DNA of 64,000 bases from Flammeovirgaceae bacterium UBA7330 (GCA_002471275.1 DKPQ01000005.1:186001-250000), one strand, 5' to 3'; positions 34,169 to 43,664 are shown, numbered from the stretch's first letter. The notes: generated by a model not told the origin, from the letters alone. Numbers and translations are program-made.

Positions 34169-36554
34169 AAAAGTTGCCGTGCTGGGATCGGGAATCATGG
34201 GTTCCCGGATAGCATGTCATTTTGCCAATGTAGGATTAGAAGTCCTCCTACTTGACATTTCACCCAAAGAGCTTACGGATCAGGAAAAATCTAAAAACCT
34301 CACGTTAGATCATCCTTCTGTAAAAAACCGGATTGTTAACGAATCACTACAGCAGAGCATTAGCTCTAAGCCATCCCCACTTTACCTCAAGGATAAAGCT
34401 TCGCTGATATCCACAGGTAATTTTGATGATGACCTTCCACGGATCAAAGACGCAGATTGGGTTATCGAGGCCATCGTAGAAAACCTGGAAATCAAATCGA
34501 CATTGTTTAAGAAGGTGGAAAAGCATGTAAATCCAAATGCGATTATTTCGAGCAACACTTCGGGCATTCCAATCAACCTGATCATCAAGGATAGGAGCGA
34601 ACATTTTCAAAAACAGTTCTGCGGAGCACATTTTTTTAATCCGCCACGTTACCTGCGCTTGTTGGAAATCATTCCAACTAAGAAAACCGATCCAGAGATC
34701 GTTGATTTTCTTGTTCACTATGGGGATCTGTATCTGGGTAAGGAGACTGTAATCTGCAAAGACACCCCGGCTTTCATAGCCAATAGGATTGGTATCTACT
34801 CTCTGATGTCCGCCATGCATACCATTGAGGAAATGGGCCTTTCGGTAAATGAAGTGGATAAACTGACCGGTCCCGTAATTGGCCGACCAAAATCTGCCAC
34901 ATTCAGAACTTTGGATGTCGTGGGTTTGGATACTGCCGTAAAGGTGGCGCAGGGTCTGGCTCAGGGATTAAAAGATGACGAGTCAAAAGAGGTATTCGAG
35001 CTCCCCAAAATTGTGAAGGAACTCTATGACCGAAAATGGTGGGGAGATAAGACCAAACAGGGATATTACAAAAAAGTAAGAAACAAGGACGGTTCAAGTG
35101 AGATCCTGGAGCTGGATTTCAAATCCATGGAATACAAGCCCAAGGACAAGATCAAGCTCGATATTCTGGATAAAACCAAGAATGTAGAAAATCTGAAAGA
35201 AAAGTTGAAACTGGCGATTTCAGCGACGGGCAAAGAAGGCGACTTCTATCGAAAGACTTTTTATGATGTGTTCAGATACAGTTCCATGAGAATTCCTGAA
35301 ATAGCGGATGATCTATATCAAATTGATCAGGCATTGTCTGCCGGGTTTGGATGGGAGCTGGGTCCATTTGCTACCTGGGATGTAATGGGAGTGAAGGATT
35401 GTGTAGATCAGATGAAAAAAATGAATCTGACTCCAGCCAAGTGGGTTGAAGAAATGCTGGTAGCTGGTAATCCATCTTTCTATCAGTTTAAGGAGGGTAA
35501 AAAATATTTCTACGACATTCCTTCGAAATCTTACAAGCTGGTACCCGGCACCGAAGGTTTGGTAATCCTTGACGCTTACAAGGAATCAAATGTCGTTTGG
35601 AGCAATTCCGGTGCTACCCTATACGATGTGGGAGACGGCGTGCTCAACCTGGAGTTTCACACTAAGATGAATTCCATAGGTGCAGAAGTAGTGGAGGGAA
35701 TCCAAACCTCGATAGAAATAGCCGAAAAAGATTTTAAGGGACTGGTGATTGGTAACGAAGGACAGAATTTTTCGGCCGGGGCAAATCTTAGCATGATTTT
35801 CATGTATGCCGTAGATCAGGAGTTTGACGAGATCGATCTGATGATTCGACAATTCCAAAAAACCATGACCCGCGCCCGATTTTCATCAGTTCCTGTTGTG
35901 TCTGCTCCATCTGGATTGGCATTGGGTGGTGGTTGTGAATTGTCATTGCATTGTGATGCGATCCAGGCACACGCGGAGACGTATATTGGATTAGTAGAAT
36001 TTGGGGTTGGTCTAATCCCTGGTGGTGGTGGTACCAAAGAGCTCACACTTCGTGCGTCAGATTCTTACATGCCAGGTGATCCGGAACTAAACAGGCTACA
36101 AGAGTATTTTATGAATATCGCTACGGCGAAGGTGGCAACATCAGCGGAAGAAGCCAGGGAATTATTTATCCTCCGACCTTCCGACAGGATTACGTTAAAC
36201 AGAGCACGATTATTGGCAGATGCCAAGGACCGGGTAATTGAATTGTCTGATGCCGGATACACCCAGCCTACGATGAGAGAAGATATCAAAGTTCAGGGAA
36301 GAACAGGGATGGCCATGTTTGAAGCGGGTATTACTGCCATGCTCTACGGAAATTACGTTTCTGAGCATGATGCAAAGATTGCCAGAAAACTTTCTTACGT
36401 CATGAACGGTGGTGACCTCACTTCTCCAGCCAATGTTTCAGAACAATATCTATTGGATCTGGAGAGAGAAGCTTTTTTAAGTCTCTGCGGAGAACAAAAA
36501 ACACAGGAAAGAATTCAAAGTATTTTATTCAAGGGTAAGCCTTTAAGAAACTAA
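34152..36554 (+). CDS. fadN: 3-hydroxyacyl-CoA dehydrogenase / enoyl-CoA hydratase (FadN-type)
   Basis: A bifunctional beta-oxidation enzyme of 800 residues. The N-terminal part is the NAD-dependent 3-hydroxyacyl-CoA dehydrogenase (VAVLGSGIMGSRIACHFANVGLEVLLLD, then IISSNTSGIPI and CGAHFFNPPRYLRLLEII); the C-terminal part is the enoyl-CoA hydratase (NFSAGANLSMI, PSGLALGGGCELSLHCDAI, GVGLIPGGGGTKEL). The order dehydrogenase then hydratase is that of Bacillus FadN and opposite to E. coli FadB. It works with the thiolase 15 bp downstream to shorten fatty acyl-CoA and yield acetyl-CoA. Confidence 0.92.
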   Translation: MKRKIKKVAVLGSGIMGSRIACHFANVGLEVLLLDISPKELTDQEKSKNLTLDHPSVKNRIVNESLQQSISSKPSPLYLKDKASLISTGNFDDDLPRIKDADWVIEAIVENLEIKSTLFKKVEKHVNPNAIISSNTSGIPINLIIKDRSEHFQKQFCGAHFFNPPRYLRLLEIIPTKKTDPEIVDFLVHYGDLYLGKETVICKDTPAFIANRIGIYSLMSAMHTIEEMGLSVNEVDKLTGPVIGRPKSATFRTLDVVGLDTAVKVAQGLAQGLKDDESKEVFELPKIVKELYDRKWWGDKTKQGYYKKVRNKDGSSEILELDFKSMEYKPKDKIKLDILDKTKNVENLKEKLKLAISATGKEGDFYRKTFYDVFRYSSMRIPEIADDLYQIDQALSAGFGWELGPFATWDVMGVKDCVDQMKKMNLTPAKWVEEMLVAGNPSFYQFKEGKKYFYDIPSKSYKLVPGTEGLVILDAYKESNVVWSNSGATLYDVGDGVLNLEFHTKMNSIGAEVVEGIQTSIEIAEKDFKGLVIGNEGQNFSAGANLSMIFMYAVDQEFDEIDLMIRQFQKTMTRARFSSVPVVSAPSGLALGGGCELSLHCDAIQAHAETYIGLVEFGVGLIPGGGGTKELTLRASDSYMPGDPELNRLQEYFMNIATAKVATSAEEARELFILRPSDRITLNRARLLADAKDRVIELSDAGYTQPTMREDIKVQGRTGMAMFEAGITAMLYGNYVSEHDAKIARKLSYVMNGGDLTSPANVSEQYLLDLEREAFLSLCGEQKTQERIQSILFKGKPLRN

Positions 36555-36569
36555 AAAAATTTAAATAAC

Positions 36570-37742
36570 ATGGATGCATATGTAGTTGCAGGTTTTCGTT
36601 CTGCAGTAGGCAGGGCAAAAAAAGGAGGTTTTCGGTTTTACCGACCTGACGATTTAGCTGCGGATGTGATCAAACATCTCGTAAAATCAATTGATGGATT
36701 CGATGCGAAAAGGGTAGATGACCTGATTGTGGGTAACGCCATACCTGAAGCAGAACAAGGGATGCAGATGGGCAGAATGATTTCTTTATTGTCGTTACCT
36801 ATGGAAGTCCCCGGCATGATCATCAACAGATATTGTGGTTCCGGATTGGAAGCTATTCATCTGGCTTCTGCCAGAATCCATGCAGGTACAGCCGATTGCA
36901 TCATTGCAGGAGGAACCGAATCTATGTCTTTGGTTCCTATGACCGGCTATAAAGCTGCACTGAATTGGAGGATTGCGGATAAGCATCCGGAGTATTATCT
37001 GAATATGGGCCTGACAGCCGAGGAAATTTCCAAGGACTTCAATATTTCTAAGGAAGATGCAGATGATTTTGCCGTGCAGTCCCACCAAAAAGCCGCCAAA
37101 GCAATCGCTGATGGAAAATTTAAGGATGAGATCTTACCCATCGAGGTAGAGGATGTCTTTGTTGAGGATGGACAAAAGAAAAGTAAGACTTTCACCGTGG
37201 ATACCGACGAATGTGTTCGGGCTGATACCACTTTGGAGGGTCTGGCCAAATTAAGACCAGCCTTTAAGCAAGGGGGATTGGTAACAGCAGGCAATAGCTC
37301 ACCTACTTCAGATGGAGCAGCCTTTGTCATGGTGATGTCAGAAAAGATGGTGAAAGAATACAATCTTAAGCCCATCGCCAGGATGGTATCTTATGCAACA
37401 GCAGGTGTCAACCCGAGGATCATGGGAATTGGTCCGGTCGAAGCTGTGCCAAAAGCGTTGAAACAAGCGGGACTGAAACAAAGTGATTTGGATTTGGTAG
37501 AGCTCAATGAAGCTTTTGCTGCTCAGTCACTGGCTGTCATTCGTGAATTGGATTTGAATCCAGAAACCTTAAACGTAAATGGTGGGGCCATTGCATTAGG
37601 ACATCCGCTGGGATGTACCGGAGCGAAACTTTCGATTACCTTATTCAATGAATTGAAAAGAAGGGAGAAAAAGTATGGAATGGTAACGGCCTGCGTTGGT
37701 GGTGGTCAGGGAGTAGCCGGAATCTACGAAAGATTAAATTGA
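36570..37742 (+). CDS. fadA: Acetyl-CoA C-acyltransferase (thiolase, FadA-type)
   Basis: A thiolase of 390 residues which cleaves 3-ketoacyl-CoA. The nucleophilic cysteine lies in NRYCGSGLEAIHLASARI, the second motif is NVNGGAIALGHPLGCTGAKL and the C-terminal active-site cysteine is in ACVGGGQGVAGIYE. All catalytic residues are present. It completes the operon marR-fadN-fadA. No acyl-CoA dehydrogenase or ligase gene is nearby. A structured element follows at 37753. Confidence 0.93.
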   Translation: MDAYVVAGFRSAVGRAKKGGFRFYRPDDLAADVIKHLVKSIDGFDAKRVDDLIVGNAIPEAEQGMQMGRMISLLSLPMEVPGMIINRYCGSGLEAIHLASARIHAGTADCIIAGGTESMSLVPMTGYKAALNWRIADKHPEYYLNMGLTAEEISKDFNISKEDADDFAVQSHQKAAKAIADGKFKDEILPIEVEDVFVEDGQKKSKTFTVDTDECVRADTTLEGLAKLRPAFKQGGLVTAGNSSPTSDGAAFVMVMSEKMVKEYNLKPIARMVSYATAGVNPRIMGIGPVEAVPKALKQAGLKQSDLDLVELNEAFAAQSLAVIRELDLNPETLNVNGGAIALGHPLGCTGAKLSITLFNELKRREKKYGMVTACVGGGQGVAGIYERLN

Positions 37743-37752
37743 TCGAAAAAAA

Positions 37753-37814
37753 GAGAGGAGCTGGAAAAAATTAGTATTGGCATACCAAAAGGATTAAGCG
37801 AACCAGCCCCTCTC
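37753..37814. ncRNA. Structured element after fadA; possible minus-strand small RNA with terminator
   Basis: GAGAGGAGCTGG (37753-37764) is nearly complementary to CCAGCCCCTCTC (37803-37814), with one mismatched pair, across a 38-nt loop. Within the loop TTGG (37777-37780) and CCAA (37785-37788) form a second hairpin. The A-run before the first arm would be a U7 run on the minus strand directly after the stem, so the better terminator reads minus. On the plus strand a weaker T-run follows 16 bases later, so it may terminate the fad operon too. A possible minus-strand promoter lies at about 37850-37885. Confidence 0.35.
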
Positions 37815-37941
37815 AAACGTTTGGTTTTTTCGTTGTTCAAGATTCTAAATACAAAATAAGAATAATAGAAATAATTATAAACAACTCTATTGTTATCTCC
37901 AAATTAATTCTTCCTTTTCCTCAATTAACATTAACTTAATA

Positions 37942-38556
37942 ATGTCCTCGGCCGAAGAGAATTATAACAATGTATTTGGTGATATCGATCTGGAATTGTT
38001 GGATTTGATTCTCAAGGGCCATTTTTCTTCGGTTAAGAAAATCCTTGATGTGGGCTGTGGCGAGGGCAGAAACCTGATTTATTTTTTTCAACGGGACTTT
38101 GACGTTTATGCTATAGATACAGATCAATCATCGGTTGACCTGGTAAAATATATGGCCAGGAGCTTTGGGAAGGATCCACAAAAGATTCTACAGAGAAGCA
38201 TTTTTGAAGATCATACGGATATCGCCCGGATGGATGCGATTATTTGTAGCCGCGTGCTCCATTTCTGTGAAAACGAAAAGGAATTCCTCAATGGCTGGAA
38301 AAACATCATACAAATTTTGAAGCCAGGCGGGTTACTTTATTTTTCTAGCGACTCGATGATTGGTTTTCAAGACCATGTGTCTAAGCTATCGGATCACAAA
38401 TATCAATTCACAGATGGCTCTGTCAGGTTTTTACTTAGCACCGAATTATTGAGTAAAATGAATGTATCAGATTCCTTCGAGTATTTATCGCCGGTAAAGA
38501 CCATACATTATGCAGACCAACATGCACAGTCCATTCTTTGTCTAAAAAAGAAATAG
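37942..38556 (+). CDS. Class I SAM-dependent methyltransferase
   Basis: A 204-residue methyltransferase with motif I KILDVGCGEGRNLIYFF (about residues 33-50), acidic residue in DVYAIDTDQSSV and a post-I pattern MDAIICSRVLHFCENEKEF. The C-terminal part (GGLLYFSSDSMIG) is the usual beta-4/5 region. It resembles tellurite-resistance TehB-like and UbiE-like small methyltransferases. The substrate is unknown. It ends directly at the start of a predicted lipoprotein gene. Confidence 0.82.
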   Translation: MSSAEENYNNVFGDIDLELLDLILKGHFSSVKKILDVGCGEGRNLIYFFQRDFDVYAIDTDQSSVDLVKYMARSFGKDPQKILQRSIFEDHTDIARMDAIICSRVLHFCENEKEFLNGWKNIIQILKPGGLLYFSSDSMIGFQDHVSKLSDHKYQFTDGSVRFLLSTELLSKMNVSDSFEYLSPVKTIHYADQHAQSILCLKKK

Positions 38557-39099
38557 ATGAGCAGGGCGTTGATCTTCATATCGATAACAATGGCGTTTTC
38601 CAGCTGTCATCCGGATAAAAATACAGCGGTAGATCTGGAAAAAATACGATTTCAGTCAACAGATGCCTCGGAGATCTACTTCAGAAATATGCGCAGGTCA
38701 TATTACGACATGGAAGAACATCAAGAGGCAGGTATTGAATTGTATACGCTATCAGGATATCGGGATTTGGAAACAGTGAATTTAAGGCCAACCCTGGCTT
38801 ACAACTGGAGAAACGACTTTGTAGCCATTATGGTAAGCAAATCTGATGAATTGAAAAATGAAGAGAGCCTTGTTTTGATTTTCGAATCCCCGGAGAGTCA
38901 ACATAAACTGATCTTAAATGATGGCGACATCAAAACCCAAACCACTTTGGCCTTGAAACTATACAATGGCATCCTGGCAAACAATGAAATTTACTTAGTT
39001 CAAAATAGACAAAAGCAGCCTGTCTTTAAAAGCAGTGAGGAAAAGGAGCTTTTTCGGATTACAACTTTTGATTTTCTGAGATTTGTGGAAATGCGGTAG
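38557..39099 (+). CDS. Predicted lipoprotein, function unknown
   Basis: A 180-residue product with signal peptide LIFISITMAFSSC, whose cysteine fits a lipobox (FSSC). The mature part is about 160 residues with no recognised motif; it includes a Tyr-rich start (YFRNMRRSYYDMEEHQEAG). The stop of the methyltransferase gene touches its start codon, so both are cotranslated. I infer an envelope role only. Confidence 0.6.
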   Translation: MSRALIFISITMAFSSCHPDKNTAVDLEKIRFQSTDASEIYFRNMRRSYYDMEEHQEAGIELYTLSGYRDLETVNLRPTLAYNWRNDFVAIMVSKSDELKNEESLVLIFESPESQHKLILNDGDIKTQTTLALKLYNGILANNEIYLVQNRQKQPVFKSSEEKELFRITTFDFLRFVEMR

Positions 39100-39141
39100 A
39101 AACCACCTTTAATAATCACTGCTTAAAACTTTAAAATCAAT

Positions 39142-39149
39142 TAGTTTTG
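39142..39149 (+). promoter_or_regulatory. Candidate -7 element of the CASTOR/POLLUX-type channel gene
   Basis: TAGTTTTG fits TAnnTTTG and lies 38 bp before the ATG at 39188. No -33 TTG at the expected distance is obvious. Confidence 0.35.
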
Positions 39150-39187
39150 CAGCGGCCTAAGTGTAAGAATTATTTTCAATATTCTCT

Positions 39188-41095
39188 ATGAGTAAGTTTC
39201 CTTTTAGAACCAGACTGAATTACAGGTTTGACAACTATGTGTCGAAGGGAACCATCTCCATGATTTCGGGTCTAGGGATTATATCCGTAGTTACGATCAC
39301 AATCTTCGGGATGCTATTGTTATTCATGGGACTGCACCCGGATGCCGAAACAGAAAAAGATTTTACCTTTTATGAATCCCTGTGGGTCAACCTAACCCAT
39401 GTTCTTGATCCCGGTGTATTGGGAAACCATGATGAAAACTGGCCTTTCAGGCTTTTTATGATGTTCACCACTTTTATTGGTCTGGTGATCATTTCTACTT
39501 TGATAGGTTTGGTTTCCAATGGTATCCTTTCCAAAATGGAAGACCTAAGAAAAGGTCGGTCATTTGTGATTGAACAAGATCATGTTTTAATCCTGGGTTG
39601 GTCCTCCAAAATTTTTACAATCATTTCAGAGCTTTGTATTGCCAATGAAAACCAAAAGCGTGGGGTCATTGTCATTCTGGCCGACATGGACAAGGTGTTG
39701 ATGGAAGATGAGATCCGCGACAAAGTTGGAGATACTGGAAATACGGATGTAATATGCCGGACGGGTAATCCGATCGATGTGCATGATCTGTATATTGCCA
39801 ATCCATTCGACACCAAATCCATAATTATCCTGGACAAGGATAATGAAAATTCCGACTCCCAAATCATTAAAACGATTGTTGCGATCGTCACAAATCCTGA
39901 ACGAAGGAAATCTCCATATCACATCACTGCTGAGATGGAGAATAAGAAAAACTTCGAGGTAGCCAAGATGGTAGGTAAGGATGAAGTGGAGTTAATCCTT
40001 TCGGATGAGATCATCAGCCGTATCATGGTTCAGACAAGTAGGCAATCAGGACTAAGTGTCGTTTACATTGAACTCATGGATTTTGGAGGAGATGAGATCT
40101 ACTTCATGGAGGAACCATCTTTGGTGAGTAAGACATTTCGCGAAATTCTTTTCTCATATGAGGACTCAGCCATCATGGGGATTCAGTATGCGGATGGTTC
40201 TGTGGAGATCAACCCCCCAATGGATACGATTTTCAAGCGAGGAGATCGGGTCATTGGTATTACTGAGGATGACGACACCCTTGTTCCGAATGCCCCGAAG
40301 CATATTGAGATGGAAGAAAGCTCGATTGTATATTCCGAGCCGGCAATTCCGGAAGTAGAACAGATTTTATTGATTGGCTGGAATGACCGTGCGAAGTATA
40401 TCATAAAGGAGCTGGACTATTATGTGCCTGAGGGATCAACCGTCCGTGTGGTTTCCAAATTTGATGATGCAGAAAAAACAGTAAGGAAATTACAGAACAC
40501 GGTGAAAAAAATTGAGTTGGAATTTGAAGTACAGGATACTACAGATCGGGATACTTTGGCCAATATGCATCTTACGCAATATCAATACATCATACTCTTG
40601 TGTTATCAGAATTACTTTCCCATGCAGGAGGCAGATGCACAGACACTGATCACTTTATTGCACCTGAGAAATTTCACCGAGCTTCGTAATGAGCGCTACA
40701 AAATTGTTAGTGAGATGCTTGATATCAGAAACAGGCAGTTGGCTGATATCACCAGTGCCGATGACTTCATCGTGAGTGATAAACTTATCAGTTTATTGAT
40801 GAGCCAGGTATCTGAAAACAAATATTTGATGCGGGTTTTTGAAGATCTTTTTGATGCGGAGGGTTCGGAGATCTACATAAAGTCAGCCAAGGAGTATGTG
40901 AAAACGGGTGTACCTATTCACTTCTACACAATTCTGGAATCCGCGGCCAGGAAGAATGAAGTGGCCATAGGGTATAGAATCATCCGAGAAGCCAAAGATG
41001 CCAATAAGGGATACGGTGTATACGTCAACCCTAAGAAATCCCAGGTCTTCACTCTGGCAGAAGAGGACATGGTTATTGTCCTTTCCGAAGACTAA
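39188..41095 (+). CDS. CASTOR/POLLUX-type ion channel with RCK domains
   Basis: A 635-residue membrane protein. Two hydrophobic segments are seen at about residues 25-48 (GTISMISGLGIISVVTITIF) and 90-115 (LFMMFTTFIGLVIISTLIGL), with a pore-like loop between them. From about 125 the protein carries RCK_N Rossmann-type domains (DHVLILGWSSKIFTIISEL and EQILLIGWNDRAKYIIKEL). This is the architecture of the CASTOR/POLLUX (DMI1)-like channels, K+ or cation channels first known from plant symbiosis and also common in bacteria. The ion and ligand here are unknown. It stands alone with its own probable promoter. Confidence 0.85.
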   Translation: MSKFPFRTRLNYRFDNYVSKGTISMISGLGIISVVTITIFGMLLLFMGLHPDAETEKDFTFYESLWVNLTHVLDPGVLGNHDENWPFRLFMMFTTFIGLVIISTLIGLVSNGILSKMEDLRKGRSFVIEQDHVLILGWSSKIFTIISELCIANENQKRGVIVILADMDKVLMEDEIRDKVGDTGNTDVICRTGNPIDVHDLYIANPFDTKSIIILDKDNENSDSQIIKTIVAIVTNPERRKSPYHITAEMENKKNFEVAKMVGKDEVELILSDEIISRIMVQTSRQSGLSVVYIELMDFGGDEIYFMEEPSLVSKTFREILFSYEDSAIMGIQYADGSVEINPPMDTIFKRGDRVIGITEDDDTLVPNAPKHIEMEESSIVYSEPAIPEVEQILLIGWNDRAKYIIKELDYYVPEGSTVRVVSKFDDAEKTVRKLQNTVKKIELEFEVQDTTDRDTLANMHLTQYQYIILLCYQNYFPMQEADAQTLITLLHLRNFTELRNERYKIVSEMLDIRNRQLADITSADDFIVSDKLISLLMSQVSENKYLMRVFEDLFDAEGSEIYIKSAKEYVKTGVPIHFYTILESAARKNEVAIGYRIIREAKDANKGYGVYVNPKKSQVFTLAEEDMVIVLSED

Positions 41096-41102
41096 TTACA
41101 TC

Positions 41103-41279
41103 CTACTGATTCTCAAGTGCCTGCTTGATTTGCTTCATAGCTTTTCTTCTATAAAGCCTGGTGCTGTGACTTTTTCTTGGAATCTTTTCAATGTAATCTA
41201 ATACATCATTTTTCTGTATCCCGTTGAGGTGTCTCACTCGTATGAGGATCTCAGAATCCAATTGTCTGATTGTTTCCAT
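41103..41279 (-). CDS. Small basic hypothetical protein (58 aa)
   Basis: An ORF of 58 codons from the ATG at 41279 (METIRQLDSEILIRV...), basic and helical (SHSTRLYRRKAMKQIKQALENQ at the C-terminus). A longer start at 41303 adds eight residues. It lies between two plus-strand genes in a 343-bp gap; the codon content looks coding, but there is no homologue I can name. I rate it as possible. Confidence 0.4.
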   Translation of the reverse strand: METIRQLDSEILIRVRHLNGIQKNDVLDYIEKIPRKSHSTRLYRRKAMKQIKQALENQ

Positions 41280-41438
41280 TTTCTTGGTGGTTTTCACCAA
41301 CAATATAACGTGATAATGTTATCGGGTGTTTAGCCATTTATTTTGAAATCTTTAATTTCTGAGCCTAGGAGTCTGTTTTTAGCCAACCAATTGTTAAAAA
41401 TTTATTTAAATTGGACACCAAACGAACACATTATCCAA

Positions 41439-42791
41439 ATGGCCCAATACACGAAAGAAGTTGAGGAATTTGTTGCGAAGATCTCGCAGAAAAATGCTCA
41501 TGAGAAAGAATTTATCCAGGCAGTTTCTGAAGTTGCTGAAACAATTGTCCCCTATGTAGAACAAAACAAAAAATATAAGGAGGCAAATATTCTGGAAAGG
41601 ATGTGTGAGCCAGAACGTGTCATTATTTTCAGGGTTCCCTGGCAGGACAAAGATGGAAATATTCAGGTCAACAGGGGATTCAGGGTTCAAATGAATTCTG
41701 CCATAGGTCCTTATAAAGGAGGTCTACGTTTTCATCCCTCTGTGAATTTATCGATTCTAAAATTTCTGGCTTTTGAACAGGTTTTTAAGAATAGCCTTAC
41801 CACCCTGCCATTAGGGGGTGGCAAAGGGGGAAGCGACTTTGATCCAAAAGGAAAAACTGATCTGGAGGTAATGCGCTTTTGCCAGAGCTTCATGACTGAG
41901 CTTTCTAAACATATTGGAGGATTTACCGATATACCTGCCGGAGACATTGGCGTTGGTGCCAGGGAAATCGGATACATGTTTGGGCAGTATAAAAAAATCA
42001 GAAATGAGTTTGCCGGAGTGTTGACTGGCAAGGGATTGCAATATGGTGGAAGTCTGATCAGAACAGAGGCCACCGGATACGGAGTCGTTTATTTTAGTCA
42101 GGAAATCCTGGCCGCTAAAGAGGATTCACTGGATGGGAAAGTTTGTGCCGTCTCAGGTAGTGGAAACGTAGCTCAATACACCATAGAGAAACTTATAGAA
42201 CTGGGAGCCAAGCCCGTTACAGTCTCTGATTCTGGTGGATGTATATATGACAAAGATGGCATAGATGCAGAAAAGCTGGAATACATCAAAACGTTGAAGA
42301 ACGAACAAAGGGGTAGGATAAGTGAGTATGCAGAAAAGTTTAAATCAGCGAAATTCCACCCTGACACCACACCATGGAATTTTAAAGTGGATTTAGCCTA
42401 TCCATGTGCCACCCAGAATGAACTGGATATTGAAGACACCAAAACTTTGATTAAAAATGGATGTAAGGGTGTTTTTGAAGGAGCCAATATGCCAACTTCT
42501 TTGGATGCCTATCATATCATCCGAAAAGAGAAACTGATGTTTTCTCCGGGAAAGGCATCCAATGCAGGTGGTGTGGCTACCTCCGGATTGGAGATGTCGC
42601 AAAATGCCCAACGATTATATTGGACCAGGGAGGAAGTGGACTACCGATTGAAAATGATTATGAAGAGTATTCATTCCAACTGTATGGAATATGGTCAGAT
42701 AGATAAAAACTATACAGACTATGTGAAGGGTGCCAATATTGCTGGCTTTGTAAAAGTGGCTGATGCAATGATTGCCCAGGGAGTTGTTTAA
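41439..42791 (+). CDS. gdhA: NADP-specific glutamate dehydrogenase
   Basis: Glutamate dehydrogenase interconverts 2-oxoglutarate plus ammonium and glutamate. The 450-residue product has the substrate region GPYKGGLRFHPSVN, PLGGGKGGSDFDPKGK with the catalytic lysine, and the NAD(P)-binding GSGNVAQYTIEKLIELGAK in the C-terminal Rossmann domain. The hexameric GdhA-type motif SDRYPAGDIGVG-like (FTDIPAGDIGVGAREIGYM) supports NADP use. I chose the ATG at 41439; the frame from 41343 adds 32 residues not found in the family. It is monocistronic by spacing. Confidence 0.95.
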   Translation: MAQYTKEVEEFVAKISQKNAHEKEFIQAVSEVAETIVPYVEQNKKYKEANILERMCEPERVIIFRVPWQDKDGNIQVNRGFRVQMNSAIGPYKGGLRFHPSVNLSILKFLAFEQVFKNSLTTLPLGGGKGGSDFDPKGKTDLEVMRFCQSFMTELSKHIGGFTDIPAGDIGVGAREIGYMFGQYKKIRNEFAGVLTGKGLQYGGSLIRTEATGYGVVYFSQEILAAKEDSLDGKVCAVSGSGNVAQYTIEKLIELGAKPVTVSDSGGCIYDKDGIDAEKLEYIKTLKNEQRGRISEYAEKFKSAKFHPDTTPWNFKVDLAYPCATQNELDIEDTKTLIKNGCKGVFEGANMPTSLDAYHIIRKEKLMFSPGKASNAGGVATSGLEMSQNAQRLYWTREEVDYRLKMIMKSIHSNCMEYGQIDKNYTDYVKGANIAGFVKVADAMIAQGVV

Positions 42792-42808
42792 TTCTCAATG
42801 AAAAATGG

Positions 42809-42838
42809 TTTGTGTAAACAGCAGAAATCCTATATTTG
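42809..42838 (+). promoter_or_regulatory. Promoter before small membrane peptide
   Basis: TTTG at 42809-42812 and TATATTTG at 42831-42838 are 18 bp apart, a close match to the Bacteroidota pattern. It lies 25 bp upstream of a 34-codon ORF and points at no larger gene on that strand. Confidence 0.55.
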
Positions 42839-42863
42839 GATTCTCAAATAAAAGTGTCTGATT

Positions 42864-42968
42864 ATGTACATGCTTCTATTCATCCTATTCTTGTTTGTGT
42901 TGGCCATCATCTGCCCGATTATATTACCCAATGATAAGGTAAGCACACACAAGCGAGATCACGTTTGA
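42864..42968 (+). CDS. Small membrane peptide (34 aa), candidate
   Basis: The ORF MYMLLFILFLFVLAIICPIIL... ends DKVSTHKRDHV. Residues 2-21 are one hydrophobic helix, then a short polar tail, typical of single-span bacterial micropeptides. It is preceded by a well-formed promoter at 42809-42838 and overlaps the convergent phosphatase gene by 10 bp. It is too short for most gene finders. Function is unknown. Confidence 0.45.
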   Translation: MYMLLFILFLFVLAIICPIILPNDKVSTHKRDHV

Positions 42969-43660
42969 TCCACATTTGGCTGGACAATCAATCTCATTTC
43001 ATTGAGCTCCAGACCAAGTAGGTTTCCAATACCGGATAAGTTTCCACGGTAAACACACCCATTGTCCAAAGGGATTACTTTATCACCCTGACGGATGGCT
43101 TTTTTGATTTGATCCAGAGGCGTTGGGAAATGACCATGCACTACAGTCATCCCGGAGATTTTTTTTGGATCATAGTCAAATCGCTTGATCGTGATCATCG
43201 CGTCAGTATCACGAAAGATGTCATCAAGCTCAAAATTGAATCCCGCATGAACTAGCATTGTATCTCCTGAGGTGAGATAGTAGGGAAGACTTCGATAAAA
43301 ATTTGCAATTCTTTCTTTGGTAGAGGCATCAGCATCTACGAGCTCAGTAGAACTGAGGGACTGCAACAATTCTCTGTCGGCAACATTTCCCTCAGTGTAG
43401 TAATCGAGGAAAATTTTATCATGGTTACCCAGGAGAGGATAGAGGTCTCCACTAAAATTTATGATTTCTTTCAGGACAGCCAGACTTTCGGGCCCTTTAT
43501 TTATGAAATCACCTAACAAAAATAACTGGTCATCAGCACTCAGCTGAATCTGATCAAGAAGTTTTAAGAATGTCTTGTGGCAGCCATGGATATCTCCAAC
43601 AACCCAGCGTTTTCCTTTTGGGAGCGGAATTTGTCTGCCAATAGAATGACGATCGGGCAA
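42959..43660 (-). CDS. Serine/threonine phosphatase / ApaH-like metallophosphoesterase
   Basis: A 233-residue calcineurin-like phosphoesterase with the metal-binding signature GDIHGC, GDFINKGPES and LLGNHDKIFL, then two histidines in VHAGFNF and VVHGHFPT. This combination fits the PPP-type serine/threonine phosphatase or symmetrical Ap4A hydrolase group. The order and spacing of the motifs are complete, so activity is likely; substrate is uncertain. It starts 4 bp after a small membrane-protein ORF and follows the Na+/Ca2+ exchanger gene on the same strand. Confidence 0.88.
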   Translation of the reverse strand: MPDRHSIGRQIPLPKGKRWVVGDIHGCHKTFLKLLDQIQLSADDQLFLLGDFINKGPESLAVLKEIINFSGDLYPLLGNHDKIFLDYYTEGNVADRELLQSLSSTELVDADASTKERIANFYRSLPYYLTSGDTMLVHAGFNFELDDIFRDTDAMITIKRFDYDPKKISGMTVVHGHFPTPLDQIKKAIRQGDKVIPLDNGCVYRGNLSGIGNLLGLELNEMRLIVQPNVDQT

Positions 43661-43664
43661 TTAT

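Noticed and set aside
41343..41438. 32-residue N-terminal extension of glutamate dehydrogenase
   Set aside because: Not found in the family; the ATG at 41439 gives the normal length.
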